Notes: generated by a model not told the origin, from the sequence alone. Positions 37,525-51,800 are shown, numbered from the stretch's first letter. The stretch is 64,000 bases of DNA from Phaseolus vulgaris (GCF_000499845.2 NC_023755.2:37646023-37710022), one strand, 5' to 3'. Made by a program: numbers and translations.

Positions 37525-37870
37525 CTGAAGCGCAACAGTACCTTACCTCACAAATTAGAAATCGAACACCATAGAAACCAGAAAGTTTCAGAATTTAACC
37601 AAAAGAAGCCGTCAACAAATCTTTGCTTGGTGAGACGAACGTCAAAGTCACAAAATATTATATTCAGTCAAGAAGAAACAATGAGGGAAAACAAAACATT
37701 GACTGCAGTTTTTTAATTTTTAGCTGAAAACGTTGAATTGAATTCGAGTAGAATTGAAATAGTTTTACCTGGCGGAGATGAGAAGAAGGGTGTGGTGGGT
37801 GGTGGACCAAAATTCAGAGCCTCTCTATTTCACAAAATTGACTCTGTATTTGAAACTAGTGAGGCCACTG
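37525..37870 (-). promoter_or_regulatory. Probable 5' UTR exon and leader intron of HDS
   Basis: On the minus strand a CCAG|GTAAAAC donor lies at 37,769/37,768 and a CTTCAG acceptor ends at 37,525, two bases before the start codon. A leader intron at 37,525-37,768 would join a C-rich leader (about 37,769-37,870) almost directly to the ATG. This is inferred from splice signals only. Confidence 0.45.
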
Positions 37871-39828
37871 AATTGCAAATTCGAGGAACACACGATAAAA
37901 TCATGGTTACAACAGCTACCAAGACCAACATTTTTTTATTATTATCATTATTATTATTATTAATTAATTATTATTATTATGCTTACTGCGATCAGCCATG
38001 CATGTGGCTCAGTTTCTCAACTACCCTTTTTCCTATTTCCTTTTCTAACCTCGAGCTATTTGATGTTGGACTGTGTTTGGAACATAATTATCTCAAAAAG
38101 TAATAAATAGATAAAAACTAAAAAAAGAAAATTATTTTTAAATAATTACTATTCCACATAAATAATTAAGAATCAATTAATAATATTGATGGACTATATA
38201 TTCATCCAGCGTGACGATGACACACGTCCAAGGTCCACAGAGAGGACTATAAAACGAGAAAAGTGAAATCTGAATTTGGTGTTTGATCCTCTGTAGCAGT
38301 GATCATCACCGTTAATTACATCTATGGCCACAAAAATTAAACTTTAAAAATATATTTTGTATAACTAGTTATGAATAATTGATTATGTAGACAATCTAAA
38401 TGCAACTTGACATTCCAGAGTTTATTAGGTACTATATCACACGATTCTGTCCTGAAATAGATTAATTAACATTAATTAAAAATTAATTAATGCAATTTAA
38501 TTTATTACTCTACTTATTTCTTTTATTATATCTTTTAAATTTATTGTTATTATAAGAGAGGTGAATTCTAAAGGGAATATACTTAATAGCATACCTATAT
38601 AAGGGGATATTCGCCATCAAAATAAATAAATAAAAAATATGCCGCCAGCAGACATATAAGAACCATTACTTACCTTAACGAAAGTCCACAATAAAGAATA
38701 AAATTGCATTATTATTTTGTTAAGATAAAAAATTTGAAGAATTCAAAGATAATAGTTATTAGCAGGTTTTAAGTCAAAACTATTTAAATCGTTACTGATT
38801 AAAAGATAGTTGACAAAAAAGATTATGGAATAAAAAGAGAAATTGTTTTTCATAAAAACTAATTACATTGTTTATAACTTTTTGTTGCTGTTGTAAAGGA
38901 TGAAAAAATATATAATATATTATAAAGATATTATATTATTATTTAGCTTCTCAGTACAATAGTCTTCCCAAATTCTTTTCTCCTTGAAATTCTCTATAAG
39001 ACAAAACAAATAGATTGAAACTTTATTAGTTTTTAGATATAAAAGAAAGAATAAAAAGCTAAAAAAAAGGAAAAACTCTACTGGATCAAATTTATGAATG
39101 AATAAGTATACGTGTATTTTTTTCTATAAATTTCTCTAAATTACTTTTTGAGAATTTTTATAATTGGATTTTGTTCTTATTGTAATGTTCTCCAAGATTT
39201 CTTTAATAAATGGGATCTAAGATTTAAGTTATAACATTGCTAATTGAGAAAAGAGAAACCAACTAAGTTAAGAAAGTTAACATTTCACATATCTTTGTAG
39301 TAATTATATTGTGTTATGTTTGTTTAAAATTTTGTTTCTATACTATTTTGGATGTATAAGATAATGTTTTGTTGTTTATTATGATATGAGGGTGGGAAAC
39401 TCGTGTATTAGGTGAAAAAATATGAAAGTTTGCTTCATGTGAAAGTTTGACTCGAGTCAATTTTCACTAAAAAAAAAAGTATAATGGTGTTAAAATGTTC
39501 TAAGCAGTGCGATTTCCACTTAAGCAAAAGTGTGTTGATGATAATGTGATTCAAGGCAATGCAATTTTCGTTTAAAAAAAAATGTTTTGAAAAAAATAAT
39601 CCAAGCAAAAAGTGTGTTTTCACTTAAGCAAAAACAACCCAATAGAAATATAATCAATTCAGCCAATTTCAGTCAAGCAACTAGATTGTCACTCAAACAA
39701 AAATCAACCATAATTTTTGGACGTTTTTTAATTTCTACCGACATAAAATTGAAATATTATTGAATATTTATGTGCTTGTATTTTTAGGTATGTGATGTGA
39801 GGTCATGTAGAGTTAGAAATATATGTTT

Positions 39829-39955
39829 AATCTACTAATTGTATGTGAGATCGAGTAAAACTAAGGGTTGGCGCCCATAATCTACTGATTATGTGTGAGG
39901 TCGACTAGAGCCAAAGGTAAAGATGTCCATAATCTACTAAGATGCGTGATGAAAT
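39829..39955. repeat. Degenerate minisatellite, period about 50-52 bp
   Basis: The word AATCTACT recurs at 39,829, 39,879 and 39,931, followed by similar text (TATGTGAGATCGAGTA, TGTGTGAGGTCGACTA). About 2.5 copies are recognisable, and a more decayed unit may precede at about 39,789. Confidence 0.75.
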
Positions 39956-40266
39956 GCTTTGTATCCGGAGAGGTAAAACTTGTCTTTAATGTGGTGCAAT
40001 ATGTTAGGGTAGATTCAATGAGCCCCAAGTCTACTAATAGTTTCAATCACTTAAACTAAGATATTAGGTCATTAAGAACCGATGAATCTCTATAGACATG
40101 CCTTGAGACTACATACCATGAGATAGTCTAATTAGGGTAGTATCAACAATAATCAAATAATGTGGGTAAGATAAACAATGGATTAGAAAGTACTAACAAA
40201 AATAAAGTGACCCACAATAACCCACAAATGTTAATTTCTGAATAAAAACATAATAATATTAACTAT

Positions 40267-40299
<33 letters not shown>
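40267..40299. repeat. (TAA)n microsatellite
   Basis: Eleven uninterrupted TAA units. Confidence 0.95.
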
Positions 40300-40300
<1 letters not shown>

Positions 40301-41799
40301 GTAGTATCCTCTCTGAGAGATATTTAGTCTCTCAACAACACCAGATTGGGTTAATTGTACTGTTCAAAATAAAATAAAACTTAATAAAAGCATATGATTA
40401 TTTTTCTAAAATAAATTCAGCTAAAAACTAAGTAAATATGAATTACAAGAGTATGAAATAACACTGGTGGCATTCATGTTGTTGTTCCCCTAGAATATGT
40501 AACAGACAAGGAAGAAGAACGTGAACGTGATCTATTCTTTTCTTTTTTACAACACCACTTTGGATGCAGAATTGCACCAAAGAAGAAAACAAAGCAAACA
40601 CATGATTTTATAGGGAACTGTTCCGTAGAAAGACAAAAACAGATTAAAATCAAATATAAATATAATTGACTTACGAAAACACATCTAATACTCAATAAAA
40701 TCTTTTCCTTCTCGAACTTTCTTTATTAATTATTAAATAATAAATTAATATATCATAATCCAAAGCATTTAAGGTTTTAAATATTTTTATTATCTGAGCA
40801 TCAAAACTCTTTAATTGAAGAGTGAGAAAGGGTTTATTTGAATAGTTAATATTTCTCTTCTCTCATCAATATTTAATCTTCATCGTAAATGTACCCATTT
40901 TATTAATAAGTGAGTAATCAATGAGTGATTTATTATTTGTGAATATCACATTAACTGATTAAATATAATCATAAATGTACCCATTTTATGCCTAAGTAAG
41001 TAATTAATGAGTGATCTGTGTTAGTGGTGAACATGCATTGAAAATAACAGAGATTTTACACATGACAATTAATTATATTTTTTTATTCCTAAAGTTGGTA
41101 GGGATGGCAGATTTGTTAAGGGTATCTGTCCAAGAAATCTTAAAGAATGCAATTGGAGATGCAGTGAGGCAATAATGCATTGGCTAAACCCATCCACTCA
41201 TCAAACTTTCACATGTTTCACAGATCTGCACAACCTGTCTCAGTCATGTGCTTTTGCCCACTAATCTTTCTTTCAATTTTACATAAATTTGGTTCCCTCT
41301 AAGACTAATGAACTCAAACCTGTGTAAGATTTCACTTGTTATCATTTTTTTCAAATGTGTTTAACTCTTATAAAATAAAAAAAATAATTAGAAAACAGTT
41401 TAAATTATGAATCTTGTATTCAGAATTCACTTTTCGAACTCTCTTTTTTTAATTTTTTTAGTTATATATAAGACATGAATTTTCTTTTAATTTTGCAATT
41501 GAATTTTCGACACCAACCTAATTGACATTCTATATTTTATAATAATTATTTTGTACACGTCAATACTGTTTATTATAATATTTATTTGAAAATTTTAACT
41601 ATCTATAAAATTAAATTATTTTATAAACTAGTATAATCATCTTTTAATAATTTAAACAAATATAATTGAAAATAAGTATTTATATCTACGTCATAGTAAC
41701 TGTTGATTCATAATAGTAACTTTTATCATTCATCCGAAAGTTAGTTTTAATATATTTACATAATAATTTATTAAATATAATATGGTTAAAATTTTCTAG

Positions 41800-41826
41800 T
41801 ATATATATATATATATATATATATAT
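41800..41826. repeat. (TA)n microsatellite
   Basis: About 13 uninterrupted TA units. Confidence 0.95.
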
Positions 41827-42425
41827 GTAGGTATAGGCATGTGTGACAGAGATATAGGAGCAACTTCCGATGTAGTACACCACAAACCTCGAAAACTGTT
41901 ACAATTTTAAAGTACATTTATTAAGTATACAAGTTACTTTCAAACGGTTTTAGGAAAAAAAAAATAACATTTATTTGAAGCTAAAATATATAAAGTTTTC
42001 ATATATCCACGCATACAGCTATAATAATTTTAATTTTAATAAATATTATTTAATTTAAAACTTTGGATATATTAGATTTTAGAAAAATAGGTTTCTCAAA
42101 AACCTATTCTACATTGTAAAAAACATTTTTTTTTATTAATATACTAATGATATATTAATATGAATATTTTTTAAGCAATATACGTATAATAGATGATGGG
42201 TCTATTTGTTTTTGTGAATGTTAGAGAAAAAAATAAAGAATATCAACTATTTGAATTCAGTAAGAAAAAATAAAATAAAATATATTTTTAAATCGTAAAT
42301 ATCTTTTTTTAATAAAGAAAGGAGAGAATAAGTCACATCATTTCTAAATTTATCATTTATTCTATTGTTATAATATTTCTTATTTTTTATTATTTTAATA
42401 TTAAAAATTATTATTATTTATTTAT

Positions 42426-42515
42426 ATAAGATGTGATTTATTTTTGTTTTTATAATATATGTTTTATATTATAAGATGTGATTTATTTTTATTTTTATAA
42501 TATATATTTAATATT
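42426..42515. repeat. Two-copy tandem repeat, period 45 bp
   Basis: ATAAGATGTGATTTATTTTT begins at 42,426 and again at 42,471, and the copies are nearly identical over 45 bp. A decayed third copy appears near 42,713. Confidence 0.85.
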
Positions 42516-43450
42516 TTAAGAAATTATTTATTTAATTTATTGTTGTGTTTATATTAATATATTTTTATGTATAATTATTATGTTTATGAGTTATAATTTA
42601 TTTGATTATATTTTTTATGGAATTCTTTTTTATTTTTAATTAAGATATATTTTTGTTGTTGTACTTTTTATTACTAGAAGTTTTTAATATTAAATAATAT
42701 TTTCTTATTTATATAAGATCTGATTAATTTTTTAATTTTATAAGACATGTTTAATATTTTAAAAAATTATTTGAAGTTTTGTTTTTATTTAATTTATTTA
42801 ATATATATATATTTTTTAAATTATACCTATTTATATTTAATATATATTTATTTTTTAATTATAATTTTTAAATTTACTCAGTGAAAGTTATTTATTTCTA
42901 AAAAAATAACTCAATTTTACTATTATATTTTTTTAATAGATAAGGGTAATTTTGTAAAATAATATTTTACATCTTTAAGAATATTCAAAATTCTTTGAAA
43001 ATCATCAAATCACTCACAAATTTTCATAAATTTTACTGACACAACTACTTTAGCATATCTTAATGACTTTTAACATACCTCAATCTAAATATTCTCACTT
43101 TTTCATACTTTTTTCTCATATTCTCACATTTTGTCTTTTTTTTTTCAGTGTTGTTACATTTTAAATTAAGTGGTATTATTTAAAAAAAAATACTTTTATA
43201 CAAATTTATTTTTAGGAATATAAAATAAAATTTTAATTGTTATATATATTTTTATAATCAGTTTCTAAATGTGACTTATTTATTGTAGATTTCTTTTGGT
43301 AATTGCTTCTCTAATCTTGATATAATTATTGATGTGTTTAAGAATTAGAAGTAACAAAGAATAATTCTTTAAATATATATGGTGATTTTTTATAGTTATA
43401 ATTATATTAAATATTTTTTTTTTCTAATAGTCACAATGATATAATTAAAT

Positions 43451-43453
<3 letters not shown>

Positions 43454-43492
<39 letters not shown>
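43454..43492. repeat. (AT)n microsatellite
   Basis: About 19 uninterrupted AT units, the longest in the window. Confidence 0.95.
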
Positions 43493-43495
<3 letters not shown>

Positions 43496-44130
43496 CTGAC
43501 TCTTCCAAAATAATTTAGAAACAATTATTTTCTTTAAAGTTTCTATAATTAAATGAGATTTAGTATGTGGGTTTCACACTGGTTCTAGATAACTTTCTAT
43601 ATATGACATAGTTTGGTATAAAAAAGAAGAGATATAGAAAATCCTCCTTAAGGATGCTTCTCATTGTCATCGCCTCTTTAACAATATTTATCTCTCCCTT
43701 CAGTTCCACTACGTTGCTTCTTCATCTCCTCCTTCTTCAATGAACTCCAACACCTCCATCTTAAACACCACACTGTTCCAGACCTCCATTTCAGTGGAGA
43801 AACCAGATTGATCACTAAAAAGGAGAATCACATCGTTGACTGTGAAAGTAAGAAATTCTAAACATAAAGTGTTGGAAATCTTCATAATTCATCTCTTTGA
43901 TAAGAATGTTGATTCGAAAGTCTTGGAATTATAATCTTTTAAAAAATTATGAAACTAATGAAGATAATTTATTTTCAAATATCTTTAAAATATGACAGAA
44001 TAAATATTGTAATATTATTTTTATAGTAAAAACTCTGTCGAAATTGAATCTAGTGAATTTTTACCTTTTTAAGATTTTTTTCACATTAAATTTTTTAATA
44101 TCATTATTTTTTTTATATTTCTTCTATCGG

Positions 44131-44205
44131 TTTATTGTTTATATATATTTTTTTATTCATTTATTGTTTATATATTTTCTTTTATCCGTTTATTGTTTAT
44201 GCCAA
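44131..44205. repeat. Three-copy tandem repeat, period 29 bp
   Basis: TTTATTGTTTAT occurs at 44,131, 44,160 and 44,189, exactly 29 bp apart, with T-rich spacers. Confidence 0.85.
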
Positions 44206-45416
44206 AACCTATTTTATATTTATATAAAGGTGGGAATACTGATTCCGATTTTACCAAAACATGTAAAATATGTAAATGTTATACTAATTTTTTTATCCTA
44301 GAAATTTATACTGAATTTTTAATCATGCTATTCATATTATTAAAAATGACACAGAAAATACTTTCTTTATTAGTTAAAACTAAAATAATATAAAAAAATA
44401 TTTTATATGTGGATTCAAATTAGAATCAATATAAAAAACTTTCAAATTTATAATTATGTCGTTGTCTTGAAAGTTAAAAATTGTTGACATTATTAGATGT
44501 CTCCTTCTTGCATGGGATAGTGGATTTCTCGTATTCTTTTACGTGAGATGGAAAATTGCAGCATTCTTTCCACTTTCAGAGGATTTTATTATTATCATAT
44601 TCATGAACTTTATGCTTAAAGGTTTTAGACATCTTTATATAGAATGAGATGTTATTATTACACATGTACTTTAAAAGGGAACTTATTCTCTTATCTCTTA
44701 TTCAGTCAAAATACGGAAACCCCTTTATTTTTTGGACTTTCCTCTAACTTCTTATTTTGATTATCTCATTTTAAAATATAGTTTTAGCCTATAATTTTTT
44801 CTTTATTTTCCATCAGATAAATGTGAAGGAAATATATTAATTTTCTTCTAATTTTTTTTATTCTTTATTATATTTAATTTTATATTTTAATAATTATTAA
44901 CTTAGATGACGTGGGTTATAAAATACATTGAAAATCATCCTAATTTAATTCTCAATTATTATATTCATAGAATTTTTTTAAAAAAAACTGGGTCTCGCCC
45001 CTGGTTATAATTAAATGATAAAATCATATTGCACTTTTAATTGTAACTCAGAAGAGTTAGTTTCATGTATATCCATGTACGTATATTTTTGCATTTTCTA
45101 CACTCGTAAGGGAGAAAACAATGTTACTTTCGGAAGCAACAATGCTCTGCAAACAACTTTTTTTTCCTTGTTCAAATATTGAGAGTTTTCACTGAAGTCT
45201 GTCATTAATTATAGAAAAAAACTAAAAAACGAAAGTTATTCCACTGCAAGAGAAACTCTAGTCCTAAGTTATTATCAATTACGATAATATAAAACTGTAC
45301 ATTGAAGTCTGGTGCACATGTACACTGAAGTAAAATCCTATATAATGACAATTCACAATCAGTTCTGGCAATTCCCTTAGCCTAGTTCACAGTACGATTT
45401 CATAGTCCTTCTTGTG

Positions 45417-48400
45417 TCACGCTGAAGAACCACGCTGCTGCTCTGATAAAGCTAGCCATCTTCTTCTCCATCTAGAAAACTCCAAAACAATTGAACTTCC
45501 ACTCATCACAACACCAAAGCCAGCAAATGTAGCAAGAAGGATCGACAAAACCGCATGCTTACCAACCTGAAGTTGAGAGAGTAATCCAATGGAATTAGTT
45601 TACATGCTTGATATTCTTCATGTAGGATCAAGTTTGAAACATCTTGTCCTACACTTGTCTAAGTGCTAAAAGTTCTTGATTTGACTATTTTCCTTTTGGT
45701 AATAAAAAATTCAGGTGAATAGGTGGTTTCATTCTATCATCATGATTCAGGACATGTCACAAGCTTGAGAGCTTACAATCCATCTAAACAGTATTTGAAC
45801 CAACCCTCAATGGCTGATCCCTTTAACAACTTATTTCTCAAAATAATGTCACCAATTTTGTTGTCCTGTGAAAATTTACCAGAGAATTTAGCTCGATCAA
45901 AATCTTACCAGGGGGTAAAATATATGGGCGAATATGACCACCGAAAGAAATTGGACAGATGCATATAACCAGATGAACTTGCTCGTCACTGGGAAAACAA
46001 AATTTAAGTTAGGATTTGCATATTAGTGAAACACAACCACGCAGTAGCAAAATTTGCCAAACAAAATGTATCATGTAATATGTAATAAACCAATCAGCAA
46101 TTGTCATATCATTTTAAACCCTGCAATATTCTGAAAAGAGTGTTGATATGTTGAGAATCCAAAGATAATGTTTACCATTTTCAATTTGTAAACTAAAATA
46201 GGTCAATGATGAACCTACCCATGGTTGTTGACGTCACGGAGGAGAGTAGGCCTAGTACACATGAAAATGGAAGAGAGACGAAAATTGCCTTGGTTCCCAT
46301 TTTTCCAACCTGCAGAGAGTTCAATGACTTAGGCTATAGAAAAATGTATAACTTAGATAGTGCTAAATCATGTGGACTTCTATTCTTACCAACAGCTGCT
46401 CAAGGAAACAGAAATAGGCAAGCATGCTGACAATGACAAGCACTGGGAGTTCCTGCCAAACCCTGTCAAATTGAACAGACGAATTAAGAATCGTTCTGTG
46501 TAACGGTTTATAGTGAAAGACACAGCAAGAAGAGTCCATTCCATCTGTAACTTGTACGACTCAACACTAGCATTGGCTGCAGAACTCCAAGGAAAACATT
46601 GATTGCAAAATAATATTCTAAAAACTTCTTGAGCACGAGAGTTGCTATTTGAACTAGAGATTGCTATGAACGCCTACAACTAAGACACAGCAATTCAGGG
46701 ATCTGAATCTGATCGCTATTAAAGTATAACTGTAAAATAGATTATTCATTCAACGAAGTTATCATTGGATGTCACGAAAAGTTCTGAGATGGCATCCAAG
46801 TTTATTACTTCAACATATTTAGTATGATTCTATAGCAGGTTGGCTATAGCATTCTATGGTATCCATTTAGCTCACAATTGAAACGTTCTTGCATGGCTCA
46901 ATCATGGTACACTAGTAGTGGTCTTTGCATAAGAAAATAAAAGCACATGCCTGTATTCATCTCCCTGCTCGGACCTTGCTCCAGTATTCTGGGTTTGAAC
47001 ACTTCGGATCCGTAAGAGAGTGACAGGGAGGTTCTGAACTTCCTCCTTGCACACATCACAGGTCTTGTTACCCTTGATACTAAACCATTTAACAGCACAT
47101 TCTTGGTGAGCCAGAGCCAGTTCACCTTTGCAGCTGCATTCCATCTTTAATGTCTCACCTCCTTCACATAGATCAACCAGACAAATTCTGCACACCGCTT
47201 CCTCTTCACCAATATCTTCACCACCACCATTTTCTAAGCCTATAAACACTTTCAAGTTACAAGTGCATGTAGGTTTGGAAACAGTTCGTTCAAGATTTAG
47301 AAATGAAAGTAAGATGAATCGAAAAATAATGTGATTCTTTTAAAAAGGAAAACAATTTAAGCTATTTTTAAGTGCCCAGTTGACGAAAGACACCACTCCA
47401 TAAAAGAAAATTAGTTTAAACAGGAATTTTAAGGAAAGATAGAGATAATTATATGCAATGTAACATGAAATGTAATGTAAATTTTTTTATATCCAAATAA
47501 TGGATATGCTAACAAGAAGACATAGAATTACAATATAATGTTAATATTTTTCGTAGGTAATAATATTTGACAATGGCATGCCATAACTGTGTCAATCCAG
47601 AGAATCTTGTTAGAGTTTTAACATGAAAAAGTTATTATTTGTTATGAATACTTATTGAAGTGCGTATAACAAGATACCAGTATCCTTAGTTGATTCATTC
47701 ACTTCATGTACTTGAGGAGTGGAAGGAATGATGCGGAAAACTGAATCCATTCTCCTGATGCCTTTTTCTTTGCTATTGACAGGCACTGAACGAGATCGAG
47801 CTATCATCCCCTGAGTTTCTCTTCCCTGCAAAAGGACCACACAGAGTAAAGCACATTATAAGCCACAATTTTATATCAGAAACAAGTGACAGTAGAAAAA
47901 GGGGATAAATTATTACTCGTACACCATGTCCCAGTCAACATGGTTAAGAATGGAGTTTTATTAATTCTTCATTATATAGTATAAATATTTCTTACATGTT
48001 ATGCAAAAATTGACCTAGACTATAACGACGATTTCAGCCCGTATAATCATTTATCAGAAAAAGGAAAAATAAAAAGTAGAAGAAGCACCGACCTCATAAC
48101 AAAAAAAGAGTTTAAAACTTATGTGTTCATCATTCCTATTTTTCTATCTGTACAGTTTAAATCTAAAAAAAAATACCCTGATTATAACAATAATTTTAAT
48201 TTCAGTGGAAGAAATCTAGCAAATAATGAAATCCTCATGTCAAATTCTGCGATTAAAAAGACATGGTGTCCATTAAATAAATTGTGATTTTAAAACTTAA
48301 ATGCTATAGGGTTGGAATCTTACGCATGGAGAAGCACCAAGATTTCCACCCAGAGCAGATTCTGCGTTTGCACGCCCAATTTCTTCTACCGGTAACGAAG

Positions 48401-48815
48401 ACGTTCTGTTAATCTTATGAGTGAATATCTTGGTGAGAGACACTGATCTGGAGATTGAGGACTTTTCTTGATGACCTGAAAAAGAAGCTTCTGAAACTGC
48501 GGTAACAGCCTTTTCAACATCAAGCGATTGACGATTCTTGAAGCCGAATCTTGGTAAGATGTTCCTCATGGATGATTTGCCTCTGGGAGCCGAAGAAGAA
48601 GAAGGTCTAGGAGCATCAACAGAGCGAGAAGTGACAAGAAAATTCACTCTCTTATGACTGGGAGTTGGACTTGGCGTCAGTGGCATCCTTATTCCAACAA
48701 AATCCCAACAAGAGTCTTCCGATGTTCTGGTCGGTATTTCGAACTGAATTTTCTCTGGCTTCCACTCATTGTTTACATGCGAGGTTTCATCGGTTGCACC
48801 CATCGTATCATCCAC
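45417..48815 (-). CDS. Membrane RING-CH (RINGv) E3 ubiquitin ligase
   Basis: Seven exons, high to low: 48324-48815, 47678-47825, 46951-47239, 46390-46462, 46219-46309, 45909-45988, 45417-45566. They encode 440 residues with matching phases. The N-terminal half is Ser/Pro-rich and probably disordered (MPLTPSPTPSHK, RPSSSSAPRG). The RING-CH domain has C4HC3 ligands at Cys 230, 233, 248, 250, His 258, Cys 261, 274, 277. Several hydrophobic helices follow (about 314-334 and three more to the C-terminus, ending in a WRRRW segment). The MARCH-like layout of a cytosolic RINGv followed by membrane spans indicates an E3 ligase that ubiquitinates membrane proteins. The intron after exon 3 has a GC donor (CAG|GCATGT). 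A splice acceptor just before the ATG suggests a further 5' UTR exon. Confidence 0.9.
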
Positions 48816-51800
48816 CTACAAACACAACAACACGGAATTGAATTGAATGTTGGGTGTTCCTAAAATACAAAGGAACAAGAAGTTAAAGGCAAAACATAGT
48901 ATGTATGTAGCATGTGAAGTGGAAGAGAAACCGTTCGATTGGACGAAAGCGTGTCATGTTTTTCCGTTTCTTTTTGTTGAGCACTCATTTCGTGGTGACA
49001 AAGCAAAGCAACAAGTTGGAACTAATCACAATATATACTACTATTAGTAGTAGTATCACTTTGTTATTGCTTAGTGCGCGTGTTCCTGAATTGAGAATGG
49101 AAAAAACAGAAGAAATTGAAACATTTATGAACAAAGTAGGAGTATGTCCTGCTCTCACTCCCACACACACTTCTTTTTTCTCCACTATGCTCTCACCATA
49201 TGCATCAACGCCTACAAATCATCCATGCCCGGAGAATATCGTGTTTTCATTGCTCTTTCCATATTTAAAACTAATTCATATATATAACCTTTAAATCGTG
49301 TTCAAATTTTACACTTTCAAAATCTTCCTTCATGTTTCAAAATCTCAAATTTATCAAAGCATAAGAACAATTTATGCATACAAATAGAAGAAGCTCACAA
49401 AAATACAAAGAAAACATATATAATATTATACTACATACTCCTGCAAGAATATATTAAGAAACTTTTATAAAACGACAAAGAAGTTGTAATTAAAGCTAAG
49501 AATCAATTTTATATTTCTCAAAAATTCTATGAACATATTATTTATTACATTTATTACCATTTACAATCTGTGTGACGGTTTTCAATAAATTTTAACTCAA
49601 AATATAAGAACATCTTATAAGTGTATTTCTAAAACTTCTATCTGTCTATGTATATACGCAATAACCATAAATGCATATAGTTACCGATTTAAATATGAAT
49701 TAGGTAAAAATTGTTATGAAATGAAAATTAGGTGGTGAGAATTAACATCAAATTATTTTCTTTAATTTAGTTGGAGAAGTAAAGTTGTTTCTTTTCAGAT
49801 GAATTAAGCAAAGTTCATTTTATCAAACTCACTTAATTTTTTTTAATTAAAGTTTATTAAATTTATTACGTCACTCACTATCACTTAAAATCTTTATAAT
49901 TAAAGTTTATTAAATTTATTATCTCACTCGTTATCAGACTAATAAATATACAATAAAAGTTGTGATCCTGTGTTGGAAGGAAAAGAAGAAAATGGAGAAA
50001 GGAGGAAAGAAGAAAAGAATGAAGGGTGGTTGTCCACTTGAAACGTGGGATGACGAGGAATGGCGGTGTAGAAGGTAGCTGAGTTATGCACTTTCCCATA
50101 GTTTGAGCTTGTTTTGGGGATCATTAACCACTTCCTTTCTATTCACGCATTTCCTATGAATTTTCTCACACCAAACTCTGGCCACTCTTTGTTCTTTTCT
50201 CAGAGAGCAAGGCTTCTTTTCATCTTTTTACTCAAAACGACTAAGGAACACATCATTAAACCCAATCTTCATCAACTCCTCCTACATGCTTATACATCAT
50301 CCTAGTATGCTTATATCTCATTGTTTGTTTGCTTCTATGGATTTACTGTTCACAAAAAAAGAAAGTGAGATGATATCAATGGTTTGAATCCAGGGTTTTG
50401 CAGAAAAGAAGAAGAGAGTATATACTTGTGAACCGTAAATATCTTCTCCCCTCAAAATGAAGAGATGTAACATACGTGTAGATGATGATTTTGAAAAAGA
50501 TGTAGAAGAAAAATCACATGTGTAGGTGGCGATTTGAAAAAAAAAATGAGTAATTTTTTCCGAAATCTCAATTGAGATTAGAAGTCATGATTCAAATATC
50601 AAATTTTAAATTTTTCTTTATAAATTGTACTAAAGTCGAAATTGTGCTTGGAATGATTTTTAATTTTTTTTACACAGAGGCTGTGTTTGATTTTATTTAA
50701 TTTTATTATATTTTTTATGTATTTAGTTATTTGGTATTTCTTTTAATTTTTCTTTAAATTATATATTTAATTATTTGTAAGGGAATGTAATTCAGATAAT
50801 TTACTATTATAATTTAAATTAATTAAGTTGATTATATTGGATATTTTTTAATTATAAAAAATTACTTATAATGAAATTAACTGGATAAAATTTCAATCAA
50901 TGTGACTAATTTTTAATTTTTAAAAAATATCTAATCTTAAAAATTGTGCATGAAATCACTTTTTTTTTTAAAGTAAACATCTAAACAGTTGGTTGCATAA
51001 CCTTTAACGTCATAAAAACAACTTTAAATTTAACTTAAAACTTAATTTATAACATGGGTTTTCATTAACTTATAAAATGTTTTAATCTTTAATAAATGTA
51101 AGATCTTCAGTATATTAATCTTAATCAATATTATTGATCTTATTTACACCACATAAAATCAAAATGGAGTACTTAAAAAATAATCAAGTTCCAAAGTTTT
51201 ATATTCAATTGCAATTTATTGGTTCTTATATTTGGAAGGGATGATATTCTTAAGTATTTTGAATATTATCTATATATGTGATGATGATTAATTTACGTGG
51301 TGGTAATTAAAATGGCAACTCTGGAGAACAGGACAAAAGTACTTGTATTTAATGACTCTAGAGCTTTCTTCTGGCATCAATATGGTAGGACTGGAAGATG
51401 AGCTTTAACACCACTTATTTTGGTACTCTTTCCCTACCAATTCCGTTTCAAGAGAAAAAACTTTAATCTCAAATATTCCTAAAGAAAACCCTCAAATACA
51501 TTTGCATCTGTCCTACATGGTTACATCAATGAGATACACCAACACTTCTTTGATTTAATTATGCCATTTTTTATTTTTATTATTTTAAAGTTTTTTTTCT
51601 ATTTTAATTTATATAGGTTTTGAAAATTCAATTTTGTATTTCTTTATAAATTTTTAAACGAATAGTCAATAATCGAAGGTACACTAATTTATAATTAATT
51701 TATTTTTTCTTATTTGATAAATATAATTTATTTTAATAAGAGAAAAAATATGAGAAAAAATATATATGTATATTTTTGTTGTATTTTTACTTGTAAGAAT

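Larger units (their letters stand above)
37871..45416. other. Long AT-rich gene-free region with small tandem repeats
   Basis: About 7.5 kb without a supported gene. It holds several microsatellites and minisatellites listed separately, and long A/T runs, especially 41,900-43,500. The stretch 41,090-41,290 is less AT-rich and has a 23-codon frame starting ATGGCAGATTTG, and 43,640-43,850 is CT-rich and leader-like. Neither can be called a gene. The last bases before 45,417 include the 3' UTR of the RING-CH gene. Confidence 0.5.

Noticed and set aside
37738..38103. 121-codon plus-strand frame upstream of HDS
   Set aside because: It includes an ATT microsatellite read as Leu/Tyr runs and overlaps the probable HDS leader on the opposite strand.
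44044..44393. Overlapping plus-strand frames of 85 and 66 codons
   Set aside because: Phe/Tyr/Ile strings produced by the 29-bp T-rich tandem repeat; not protein-like.
50388..50400. GGTTTGAATCC-like word suggesting a tRNA T-arm
   Set aside because: No acceptor stem, D-arm or anticodon arm could be paired around it. No tRNA or rRNA was recognised in the window.
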